Positions 42,310 to 50,285 of a DNA stretch of 64,000 nt are shown here, one piece after another. How positions within the stretch are numbered: the stretch's first letter is position 1; the number at the start of each line of letters is the position of its first letter. Below the pieces are notes generated by a model, which made no database searches, had not been told where the DNA came from, and saw only the letters and a list, made by a program, of their open reading frames with translations. The translations under genes and the position numbers were made by a program. Origin of the DNA: Litorimonas sp051251645. Lineage in GTDB: Bacteria > Pseudomonadota > Alphaproteobacteria > Caulobacterales > Maricaulaceae. Location: the NCBI GenBank assembly GCA_051251645.1, contig JBPOEY010000001.1, positions 310,001 to 374,000 of the forward strand. Reading direction: 5' to 3'.

Positions 42310-42435
42310 AAATCGATGTCATATTTTCTATAAGTCGCTGTTTTCCTTAGGGAATTTAGCGTTGTCCTGAACCAGCCTCAACTATCCTCTTCTATTGGGG
42401 GTCAAATTGGGGTCCAAGCTGGGGTACATAGAACT

Positions 42436-43809
42436 ATGTCCATCCGCCGAAACCACTATCTCGAACAACGCGGCTACCGTTGGTATTACGTCCGCCGCGT
42501 TCCAACCCAATATAGAGCCATTGACACTCGCCGCCGTGTAAAGGTCGCGTTGTTGACAGACTCCCTCACCATTGCCCGTGAACGCCGCGACGCATTGATG
42601 GATGCGGACGAGCATTATTGGGAAACATCACTTGCCAAACTCGCATGCACTACCTTCAAAGAGTCGCCTGAATTATGCCGCTACCGTTCCGCCAGACGGC
42701 GAGCGAGGGCTATGGGTTTCGAGTTCAAGCCAATGGCAAAGCTTGCCGCGTTTGAGCCTGTGCAAGGGCTTATCGACAGAATTGAGACGTTGGAAAAGCC
42801 CAATGTGTCAGAGGTTGAAACGCAAGCCGTTCTCGGCACTATTGACCCACCAAAAAACACGGTTCGAGACGCTTTCAAGCTCTATTGCGACAAGCTCAGT
42901 ATCGGAGAGACAAGCCGAAAATCACCGGAACAAATCGTGCGCTGGACGGCGACGAAGGCGCGCGCTGTGGATCATTTTGTGGATCTGTGTGGCAATCTGA
43001 CAATGGACGCGATTACTCGCCTACACGGGCGTCAGTTCTATGATTGGTGGGGCGAACGGTTGAATCCTGATAGCGGAGACGGTCGCACCTACCGCCCGAA
43101 TAGCGCCAATCGGGAATTTGGAAATCTTCGTCAGCTCTTTCGTGAGTATTGGACCTATCAAGGCGAGGAAGACCGCGAAAACCCGTTCCGCAAGCTCCGG
43201 TTCAAGGATACCCCCGCCGAGCCGACTCCGCCTTTTCCTGACGATTGGGTGCGTTCAAAAGTGATCCAGCCTAACGCGCTGGAGGGTATAAATGGCGAGG
43301 TTCAACTGATTGCTTATGCCCTGATTGAGACGGGTTGCAGGCCGAGCGAAATCGCAAACTTACGGCCAGAAAACATTTGTTTGGACGCAGACGTTCCTCA
43401 TATCCGCATCCGTCCGACCGCCAAACGAGAGCTAAAATCCATGTCTTCGCGGCGCGATATTCCGCTTGTTGGTGTGTCACGGGAGGCGATGAAGCGCGCG
43501 CCAAATGGCTTCCCGCGCTATCGGGATCGCGGCAATTCTTTATCGGCAGCACTGCTTAAAAGCTTTCACAATCGCGGTTTGATGCCGACTGATAAGCATT
43601 GCATCTACAGCTTTCGACACGCCTTTGAGACGCGGATGTTAGAGGCTGGATTGGATTATGGATTGCGCTGCACGTTGATGGGCCACAAGAATAATCGCCC
43701 GCAATATGGTGACGGTGGATCGCTCGCTTATCGTCGTGAGGAACTCCTGAAAATTGTTCATCCGGTCAGCGAATCCTTCACCCGAAACTTGCCTCGCCTG
43801 CCGGATTAG
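42436..43809 (+). CDS. Tyrosine integrase of element B
   Basis: A 457-residue integrase with an N-terminal domain (RGYRWYYVRRVPTQYR, typical of integrases from alphaproteobacteria), a SAM-like core-binding domain, and a catalytic domain with TGCRPSEIANL (Arg), YSFRHAFETRML (Arg-His box), GHKNNRPQYG (His) and the Tyr in SLAYRREEL at about residue 431. The motif order fits an active enzyme. Three TGGGG direct repeats lie just upstream at 42396-42425. A small conserved-looking gene overlaps its 3' end on the opposite strand. Confidence 0.94.
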   Translation: MSIRRNHYLEQRGYRWYYVRRVPTQYRAIDTRRRVKVALLTDSLTIARERRDALMDADEHYWETSLAKLACTTFKESPELCRYRSARRRARAMGFEFKPMAKLAAFEPVQGLIDRIETLEKPNVSEVETQAVLGTIDPPKNTVRDAFKLYCDKLSIGETSRKSPEQIVRWTATKARAVDHFVDLCGNLTMDAITRLHGRQFYDWWGERLNPDSGDGRTYRPNSANREFGNLRQLFREYWTYQGEEDRENPFRKLRFKDTPAEPTPPFPDDWVRSKVIQPNALEGINGEVQLIAYALIETGCRPSEIANLRPENICLDADVPHIRIRPTAKRELKSMSSRRDIPLVGVSREAMKRAPNGFPRYRDRGNSLSAALLKSFHNRGLMPTDKHCIYSFRHAFETRMLEAGLDYGLRCTLMGHKNNRPQYGDGGSLAYRREELLKIVHPVSESFTRNLPRLPD

Positions 43810-43990
43810 CACGGTCAGCGAGTAGGGTTTCCAGCAACGCCTCGCGATCCTCAATTGCTTGCAACTCGCGTTGAAGCCGCTCCATAATTGGCCAAGGCGC
43901 ATCGCCGTGCTTGCGAATGACCGCCGCGAGCGTAACCATTGCACGGCGGATGTCGTCAGTGCTTGGGGCTTTGGTTTGAGTGTTTGGCAT
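43778..43990 (-). CDS. Small conserved protein overlapping the integrase end
   Basis: A 70-residue protein reading DDIRRAMVTLAAVIRKHGDAPWPIMERLQRELQAIEDREALLETL (shown in part: KHGDAPWPIMERLQREL). It looks like the short helical protein often found convergent to integrases of this type in alphaproteobacteria. It overlaps the last 32 bases of the integrase gene. The ATG at 43990 is taken rather than a TTG two codons earlier. Function unknown. Confidence 0.7.
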   Translation of the reverse strand: MPNTQTKAPSTDDIRRAMVTLAAVIRKHGDAPWPIMERLQRELQAIEDREALLETLLADRANPAGEASFG

Positions 43991-44434
43991 GTTCAAAACT
44001 TATCATAACCAGCGTGATTTAGCCCAGTTAGATATATGAGGATAAGTGAGGCTAGATGAGATGTGAGGCTGGGCACGGGTAAGGGCGTGGAATGCAAGAT
44101 AAAAGGCCGTGGGCCTACCGAAGGGGTAGGCCACTGTCTGCACATCGTTTTTGGTAGTCCTTTTAAGGAAAGGGGTAGACCTATCGATTGTGAGATCAAT
44201 CAGTTGCTTTGGGGTGTTCCGTCAGGCCCACCCTCAATGAGCCTCGTTCAACCTCTTTCTGGTCATGAGATATTGTGAGCGCAATTTAAGGGTTTTTGCC
44301 AGCTATTTTCGCCGCGCTGCGGCGAGCTTCATGCACCCGCCTCCGCTCGTGTGGGCGGCTCCATCGGGCGCATGAAACGGGTATAATTGGGTATAATCGA
44401 ATATAGGTTTAGATTGCGATTTGAATTAAAATCG
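43991..44434. other. Gene-free region with hairpins and tandem repeats
   Basis: No credible gene. It holds a hairpin GGCCTACC / GGTAGGCC (44112-44119, 44125-44132). A GC-rich stem CGCCGC / GCGGCG (44310-44324) is followed by TTCATGC (44328-44334) and GCATGAA (44371-44377) enclosing CCGCC / GGCGG (44337-44341, 44355-44359). Two tandem ten-base units GGTATAATTG and GGTATAATCG (44381-44400) each carry TATAAT and are the likely promoter region of the fic gene or the operon. Confidence 0.55.
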
Positions 44435-44507
44435 ATGACGCAGACATTGTCGGGTTCGTGCGCTATCCGAAGTTCATGACGCACGATTCAGAGCTTTCGT
44501 GCGTCAT
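44435..44507 (+). promoter_or_regulatory. Operator-like palindromes upstream of fic
   Basis: A perfect 11-base inverted repeat ATGACGCACGA (44476-44486) / TCGTGCGTCAT (44497-44507) with a ten-base spacer. Upstream, ATGACGCA (44435-44442) and TTCGTGCG (44455-44462) repeat the half-sites. Four half-sites just before a coding start suggest a repressor operator, perhaps autoregulatory. The repeat covers the GTG at 44499, which argues for the ATG at 44529 as the fic start. Confidence 0.65.
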
Positions 44508-44528
44508 AAAGAAGTGTTAGCAAACGAT

Positions 44529-45695
44529 ATGCGTGAAACGTTTCTTAAGCCGGATGCCCGTGGAACATTGGAGGCTTTGCCGAGCGGCAAGGGCTTTGCT
44601 TTCCTACCTGCTCCTTTGCCGCCTAAAATCGATCTCGGCAGCGATGCGATCATTGCCGCCTTGGGCGGAGCCAACCGTGCCATAGGGCGGCTGGATAGCA
44701 TAAAGGATTTGCTGCCCGACATGGACATGTTTCTCTACCTTTATCAGCGTAAGGAAGCCTTAGTGTCTTCGCAGATCGAGGGGACGCAATCCTCACTGTC
44801 AGACCTCTTCGCATACGAGGCCGACGTGACGCCAACCGTACCCGTCGATGACGTGGAAGAAGTGTCCAACTACATCGCGGCCTTGAACTACGCCCTTGAC
44901 GCCATGCAGCGCCTGCCATTGTCGTCGCGACTGATCCGCGAAACTCATGCGCGTTTGATGCAAGGCGTACGCGGTTCGACCAAAACTCCGGGCGAGTTTC
45001 GCCGTAGCCAAGTTTGGATCGGCGGCAGCACGCCGGACAACGCCCGTTTCGTCCCGCCGCTGCATACGCGCTTAGCCGACCTGATGACCGAGCTAGAAAC
45101 ATTCATCCATGCCGACGCGCTTGCCACCACGCCGCTAGTTAAAGCCGCTATCATTCACGCTCAGTTTGAAACCATTCATCCGTTTCTTGACGGTAATGGT
45201 CGTTTGGGCCGTTTGCTCATTCCGCTCTACCTAATTCAAGCGGGCGTGCTCGAAGCGCCGATGCTCTATATCAGTCTCTATCTAAAGAACCGCCGAGCCG
45301 AGTACTACGACCATCTCAACGCCACACGCGCGGAAGAAGGTTGGGAGCCGTGGGTGGCGTTTTTCTTGGAAGGCGTAACCCAGACAGCAACGGCAGCTTA
45401 CACGTCAGCAAGAACGCTACGCGATCTCGTTACGAAGGATGCGCAAATTGTCAAAGCGATGGGCAGAACATCCGCGACGGCGTTCCAAGTTCACGCGGAC
45501 ATAAGCCGACACATTTTAGTGACTGCGCCGTCTGTGGCGGAGCGGACGGGTCTGAGTGCGAACGGGGCGAGGGCTGCGTTGAATCGGCTCGCGGAAGTTG
45601 GTGTCGTTGAGACGCGGCAGGCTAACAAGCGTGATAGGGTTTATGTCTATCAAACCGCACTGGATGTCCTCGCCGAAGGGGCAGAGCCGCTTTGA
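44529..45695 (+). CDS. Fic family protein (AMP transferase type)
   Basis: A 388-residue Fic protein. The inhibitory helix motif SSQIEG (about residue 79) precedes the Fic domain, placing it in the class with an N-terminal self-inhibitory helix. The active motif HPFLDGNGRLGR (about 216) has the catalytic His and phosphate-binding loop. The C-terminal part has a winged-helix-like region (TAPSVAERTGLSANGARAALNRLAEVGVV) that may bind DNA. Fic enzymes transfer AMP or similar groups to target proteins. It is 70 bases upstream of the helicase operon in the same direction. Confidence 0.93.
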   Translation: MRETFLKPDARGTLEALPSGKGFAFLPAPLPPKIDLGSDAIIAALGGANRAIGRLDSIKDLLPDMDMFLYLYQRKEALVSSQIEGTQSSLSDLFAYEADVTPTVPVDDVEEVSNYIAALNYALDAMQRLPLSSRLIRETHARLMQGVRGSTKTPGEFRRSQVWIGGSTPDNARFVPPLHTRLADLMTELETFIHADALATTPLVKAAIIHAQFETIHPFLDGNGRLGRLLIPLYLIQAGVLEAPMLYISLYLKNRRAEYYDHLNATRAEEGWEPWVAFFLEGVTQTATAAYTSARTLRDLVTKDAQIVKAMGRTSATAFQVHADISRHILVTAPSVAERTGLSANGARAALNRLAEVGVVETRQANKRDRVYVYQTALDVLAEGAEPL

Positions 45696-45765
45696 TCACA
45701 AAGTATATATTGGGCCAGACGTGTCTTCCTTTGCTGTCACAAACTACCATGCCTAAGGAAGACGT

Positions 45766-48700
45766 ATGAAGCAGCTTGATAACATCCAGGAATTGTTAGG
45801 TGACGACCTAAAAGAAACACTGGTCGATGGGACGCATGTTCGCCTCGCGGCTGCTACCTTCTCTATCTACGCCTTCGAAGCTCTCGCATCTGAGTTGGAA
45901 AAGGTGGAAGCTTTTGATTTTCTCTTCACTCAAGACGTATTCAATCCCGATGCGCAAATTGGGAAGATGTCGCGGGAACAGCGTCATTACGAAATTCCAC
46001 CTATCCGGCTCTCAGCAGCCTTATCTGGCACGCCTTTCGAACTGGTCTTGAAGAACAAGCTGACGCAGAAAGCTGTGGCGCGAGATTGCGCAGATTGGGT
46101 TCGCCGCAAAGCTCGCTTCTTGGTCAATGCAACGGGCAAGCGCGCGCAGCCGATGATGACTTTGGTGAAAGGAGGCGATTTTTCTGCATACATCGGGGCT
46201 AATGACTTCACGGCTCCTGCGCTCGGGTATCAACCTGACAATGCGCTATCCAACGTCGTCACCCGGATGGATGGTGCGACTGCATTTGGTTTCGTGGAGA
46301 TTATGCGTAGTCTGTTGGATGATGGCGATTTCAAAGATGTTACTTCCGACCTCTTGAATCATATCGAGCGCATCTACGCCGAGAACGCGCCCGAAGCGCT
46401 CTACTTCACACTCATCCATTCGCTATTCACAGCGTTTTTGGACGATTTGTCTATCGAAGCAATGCCGAATGAACGTGTCGGTCACGAGGACAGCGTTATT
46501 TGGAAGACAATGTATCCGTTCCAACGTGATGCCGCCATTGGAATCATCAACAAGCTAAATCGGTTTCGCGGCTGCATCTTGGCCGATAGCGTTGGTTTAG
46601 GTAAGACTTTTACGGCGCTAGGTGTAATCAAGTACTTTGAGGAAAGGAACCTAAGCGTTCTCGTGCTTTGCCCTAAGCGGTTAGCCGAGAACTGGAAGAC
46701 CTATGTAAATCCGTATCGAACCAATATCTTGTCCGAGGATGGCTTGAGATACAGAGTTCTCAATCATACGGACTTGCAGCGCGAGCGCGGCGAAAGCCAC
46801 GGAATTGACCTCTCGCTCATCCATTGGGAGAACTTTGATCTCGTCGTCATCGATGAGAGTCACAATTTCCGAAACCAAAGTGCGGCTGATGAGGGAGAGG
46901 GACCGACACGATACCAAGCCCTTTTAGAGAACGTGATCCGGTCGGGGGTCAAAACCAAAGTTCTGATGCTTTCGGCAACTCCGGTAAACAACCGTTTTGC
47001 CGATCTGCGTAATCAGTTGAATCTCGCCTATGAAGGCCAGCTGTCAGAGCTGTCCCGGGACCTGGACCTTGGGCGTAATGTCGAAGACGTCTTCAACAGC
47101 GCGCAGCGAGCTTTCAACGCATGGGCGGAGCGTCCGACTGAAACCCGGTCAGCAGACGCGCTTTTGCAGTCTCTAGACATGGAATTTTTCACACTGCTGG
47201 ATAGCGTGACGATTGCCCGGTCGCGCAAGCATATAACGACTTATTACGACACTTCCGAGCTTGGACCTTTCCCGGAGCGTCAGGTCCCGGAGTCCCACCG
47301 CCCGGCTCTTACAGACCGTTCCGACGTCATGGGGTTTAACGCCATCTACGCGGAGCTCTCCCAGCTTGAGCTCGCCGTCTATACACCACTAAAGTTCGTC
47401 TATGAGAGCCGGAAGCAGAAGTATGCAGAGCGCTATGACACTCAGCTCGATGATGGGACCGGATTTGCGCAAGTTCAGCGGGAAGACTCGCTTAAAGGGC
47501 TGATGCGCATAAACCTGCTAAAGCGCCTAGAGAGCTCAGTGCATGCCTTTCGCCTGACGCTTGGCGGACTCGCGCGTAACTATCGAGCTTCGCTCTCAGC
47601 AATGGATCGTTTCGAAAATAGTGGAGGCGGCGGTTGGATCGATGCCGATGTCATCGAAGGTGAGGATGACGAGGCTGCGCAGATCGGCGGCAAGGTCAAG
47701 GTTGACCTCGTAGACGTCGATATCCCGACATATCGGCGCGAGCTGGAAAACGACCTAACGCTAATTGATGGACTGATTGCCGAGATGGCAAAGGTGACGC
47801 CAGACAGGGACCCAAAGTTACAGCACTTGATAGCTCGCATTCGTCAAAAGGCCTCGGAACCGCTCAATCCGGATAACCGCAAGGTCCTGATCTTTAGCGC
47901 GTTTGCAGACACGGCAAACTACTTGTTCGACAATCTGGAACTCGCGCTCAAGGTCAGCGCGCTGGACTTGGCCGTGGTCACAGGTGGCGCGAGCAACCCG
48001 CGAAATTCGACTGGCACAGGGCGCGACTTCCAAAGTACCCTTACGCTCTTCTCTCCGCGTTCGAAGTCGAAAGCGCTAACGCCCCTCAAGGACGTCGAAG
48101 AGATAGACGTTCTGATCGGCACAGATTGCATCAGTGAAGGTCAGAATCTACAGGACTGCGACACGGTCGTGAACTACGACATCCACTGGAACCCGACGCG
48201 GATCATCCAGCGGTTTGGACGGGTGGACCGCATCGGGTCTCCCAACGCGAAAATTCAACTGATTAATTATTGGCCCGACATCGATCTGGACGAGTACATC
48301 AACCTGAAAGAGCGTGTCGAAAACCGCATGGTCGCTGCCGATATGAGCGCGACGGGCGACGACAATTTGCTTGCCGTGAATGACCCGGATGCGGAATATC
48401 GCAAGTCTCAGCTCGAAGCGTTAATGAGCGAAGACTTAGAGCCGTCCGGGCCATCGCAAAGTGTTTCTATTGCAGACCTGGGTCTAAATGAATTTAGAAT
48501 GGACCTTGCCAAGTTTGTCAAAGACGGCGCGTATCGACCTGACGCGCCGACAGGACTTCATACAGTTGTTGCCGCTAATCCGTCAGCAGGTCTCACGCCG
48601 GGCGTCATCTTCGCGCTACGAAACCTGAAAGCCGATGAAGCCTTGAAGAAGGGCAACCGCCTTCATCCCTATTATCTCGCATATATCGATATGGAGGGGC

Positions 48701-49032
48701 AGCCTGTTGTGCCGCACACCGACCCTAAGCGAATTTTGGATATGGTGCGCATGGCAGCAAAGGGGCGGACAGAGCCAATCCTGCCTTTATGCGATCCATT
48801 TAACTTAGAGACCAAGGACGGTCGCGATATGGTCCGATATTCCGATTTGTTATCCGCCGCCATTGATACACTTATTGAGCGGGAAAAGGGGCGGGCGCTA
48901 GACAGCCTCTTCACGGCGGGCGCGGCGGACCTTTCGCCGGACGGGATGGGCGGCATGGACGATTTTGAGCTGCTCTGCTTTTTCGTTGTGCGGTCTGAGA
49001 CTGCGGACGCCCCAAAGTCACAAATAAGATGA
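45766..49032 (+). CDS. SNF2-type helicase with PLD-like N-terminal region
   Basis: A 1088-residue superfamily 2 helicase. The first 200 residues (HVRLAAATFSIYAFEALASELEKV) resemble the PLD-like N-terminal domain of such helicases but I see no HxK motif. The motor has ILADSVGLGKTFTALG (Walker A, about 272), VVIDESHNFRN (II, about 362), MLSATPVNNR (III) and, at the end, LIGTDCISEGQNLQ and IIQRFGRVDRIGS (V-VI). It starts the five-gene operon; the next gene overlaps by ATGA. Its role is probably DNA translocation or remodelling in a restriction-like defence locus. Confidence 0.93.
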   Translation: MKQLDNIQELLGDDLKETLVDGTHVRLAAATFSIYAFEALASELEKVEAFDFLFTQDVFNPDAQIGKMSREQRHYEIPPIRLSAALSGTPFELVLKNKLTQKAVARDCADWVRRKARFLVNATGKRAQPMMTLVKGGDFSAYIGANDFTAPALGYQPDNALSNVVTRMDGATAFGFVEIMRSLLDDGDFKDVTSDLLNHIERIYAENAPEALYFTLIHSLFTAFLDDLSIEAMPNERVGHEDSVIWKTMYPFQRDAAIGIINKLNRFRGCILADSVGLGKTFTALGVIKYFEERNLSVLVLCPKRLAENWKTYVNPYRTNILSEDGLRYRVLNHTDLQRERGESHGIDLSLIHWENFDLVVIDESHNFRNQSAADEGEGPTRYQALLENVIRSGVKTKVLMLSATPVNNRFADLRNQLNLAYEGQLSELSRDLDLGRNVEDVFNSAQRAFNAWAERPTETRSADALLQSLDMEFFTLLDSVTIARSRKHITTYYDTSELGPFPERQVPESHRPALTDRSDVMGFNAIYAELSQLELAVYTPLKFVYESRKQKYAERYDTQLDDGTGFAQVQREDSLKGLMRINLLKRLESSVHAFRLTLGGLARNYRASLSAMDRFENSGGGGWIDADVIEGEDDEAAQIGGKVKVDLVDVDIPTYRRELENDLTLIDGLIAEMAKVTPDRDPKLQHLIARIRQKASEPLNPDNRKVLIFSAFADTANYLFDNLELALKVSALDLAVVTGGASNPRNSTGTGRDFQSTLTLFSPRSKSKALTPLKDVEEIDVLIGTDCISEGQNLQDCDTVVNYDIHWNPTRIIQRFGRVDRIGSPNAKIQLINYWPDIDLDEYINLKERVENRMVAADMSATGDDNLLAVNDPDAEYRKSQLEALMSEDLEPSGPSQSVSIADLGLNEFRMDLAKFVKDGAYRPDAPTGLHTVVAANPSAGLTPGVIFALRNLKADEALKKGNRLHPYYLAYIDMEGQPVVPHTDPKRILDMVRMAAKGRTEPILPLCDPFNLETKDGRDMVRYSDLLSAAIDTLIEREKGRALDSLFTAGAADLSPDGMGGMDDFELLCFFVVRSETADAPKSQIR

Positions 49033-49718
49033 CGCTTTACCGCTGGCCTGAACGCACGGCGCAGGCCCGCCGTTTGACGAAGGACCAGATCCTCACGCGG
49101 GCAAAGATGGCCGGCGTTCGCGTCAACGCCAAGCTTCGCGCGCAACTGACGGACGATATCACTAGGATAGGCACGACCCACCTGCTTTCCACACGAAACA
49201 TAAATTTGCCCGCGCGCGACGGTATTGAGGACGTCTTAGTCATCGGCATTACTCAAAAACGCGACAATACACCCGAAGCGGTTATCAAGCTGATAGACCG
49301 CACCTTGCCGCGCGCGAGCCTCTTTGAATGCACACGGCCGGACGGCATGACGCGCATGCTCTGCACGCATAAGCGTCCGTCCGAAACCGATGGAACGCGC
49401 TGGGTGAATGACGGAACGTATCTTTATGGAGAGTGGACCGAGGGTAACGAGCGGATGCAAATGCCCCGCGCGCTCGACTTAGCGGCGCTTTACGCGGCCA
49501 TTTTGCGCGGTCTGCTCTCCCATCCTGCGCAGGACGGGGAGAGCGTGGCGGACCATCTTTCCCGCTGCCGGGCCATTTCCGCGCTGGACAGAGAGCTCGA
49601 ACGGCTTAACAAACTGGTTGCAAAAGAACGGCAGATGAACCGCCGGGTTGAACTTAATGACGCTTTGAAGACGGCTCGTAGATCGCGCGCGGACCTGACA
49701 AATGGGGAAGAAACATGA
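49029..49718 (+). CDS. DUF4391-like protein
   Basis: A 229-residue protein that overlaps the helicase stop (ATGA) and the next start (ATGA). It fits DUF4391 in layout: an N-terminal LTKDQILTRAKM region, a strand-rich middle (IEDVLVIGITQKR, ASLFECTRPDGMTRMLCTHKRP, GTYLYGEWTEGNERMQMPRAL) and a C-terminal coiled coil with ELERLNKLVAKERQMNRR. DUF4391 genes are commonly beside Mod-type methyltransferases and helicases. The role is unknown; it may bridge the helicase and the modification subunit. Confidence 0.8.
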   Translation: MTLYRWPERTAQARRLTKDQILTRAKMAGVRVNAKLRAQLTDDITRIGTTHLLSTRNINLPARDGIEDVLVIGITQKRDNTPEAVIKLIDRTLPRASLFECTRPDGMTRMLCTHKRPSETDGTRWVNDGTYLYGEWTEGNERMQMPRALDLAALYAAILRGLLSHPAQDGESVADHLSRCRAISALDRELERLNKLVAKERQMNRRVELNDALKTARRSRADLTNGEET

Positions 49719-50278
49719 CAGATATGTTCGATCACTTCGCAAAGGCGACCATGCGTTGTGACGACGCAAGCGCTGAGATCGCTGTCGCGGAGCTTTCAAA
49801 AGGCTTCGATGAGACGGCTTGCGAGGAATGGATTGAAGATATGCTGCCAAGGACGGTCAGCATAGTGCTGCCGCTGGACCGAATGATAGAGATGCAAGAC
49901 GCCTCTCATATCCTGATGCCCAGCGCGGGACATGTGACCCAAATCTGTGTTGAGACGGACCAGATGATTGAGGGGGAGGGGCCGTATTTGGAAGCCTTGA
50001 CCGGGGTTAAGCATCTTGGACTCGCGATGCGGCGTCCAAAAGAGGGACTCGGTACCCTCGACTTCGCTAAGTTTCAGAGCAGCCTATTGAGCTATATCGA
50101 CGCCGACGTTCCGATAAATTTCACGCTCTATGGGCGCGTAGGTGCGGGTCCACTGTCCCGCCAGAGAAATCTGCCCGCCATTCAAGACGACATCGACCGG
50201 ATCGACGGATTATTTGCGGGCTTTCCTAACTATCAGGGCTGCACATACCGCAAGTCCATGCGCCAACTGATTGGATAA
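49715..50278 (+). CDS. Unknown third operon member, 187 residues
   Basis: No family recognised. It is a soluble protein with an acidic N-terminal helix region (MTDMFDHFAKATMRCDDASAE), a middle with repeated strand-like pieces (RTVSIVLPLD, GHVTQICVETDQ, VKHLGLAMRRPKEGLGTLDFAKFQ, VPINFTLYGRVGAGPL) and three cysteines (CDD, CEEW, GCTY). The strand-loop pattern loosely recalls short leucine-rich or immunity-type folds, which is only an impression. It starts in the stop of the DUF4391-like gene and is followed eight bases later by the mod start. Confidence 0.7.
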   Translation: MTDMFDHFAKATMRCDDASAEIAVAELSKGFDETACEEWIEDMLPRTVSIVLPLDRMIEMQDASHILMPSAGHVTQICVETDQMIEGEGPYLEALTGVKHLGLAMRRPKEGLGTLDFAKFQSSLLSYIDADVPINFTLYGRVGAGPLSRQRNLPAIQDDIDRIDGLFAGFPNYQGCTYRKSMRQLIG

Positions 50279-50285
50279 TACGACC

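Noticed and set aside
44499..44528. GTG start for the Fic protein at 44499
   Set aside because: It lies inside the perfect inverted repeat; the ATG at 44529 keeps the repeat in the leader.
50271..50285. TTG start of the mod gene at 50271
   Set aside because: It would overlap the preceding gene; the ATG at 50286 matches the usual Mod N-terminus better.
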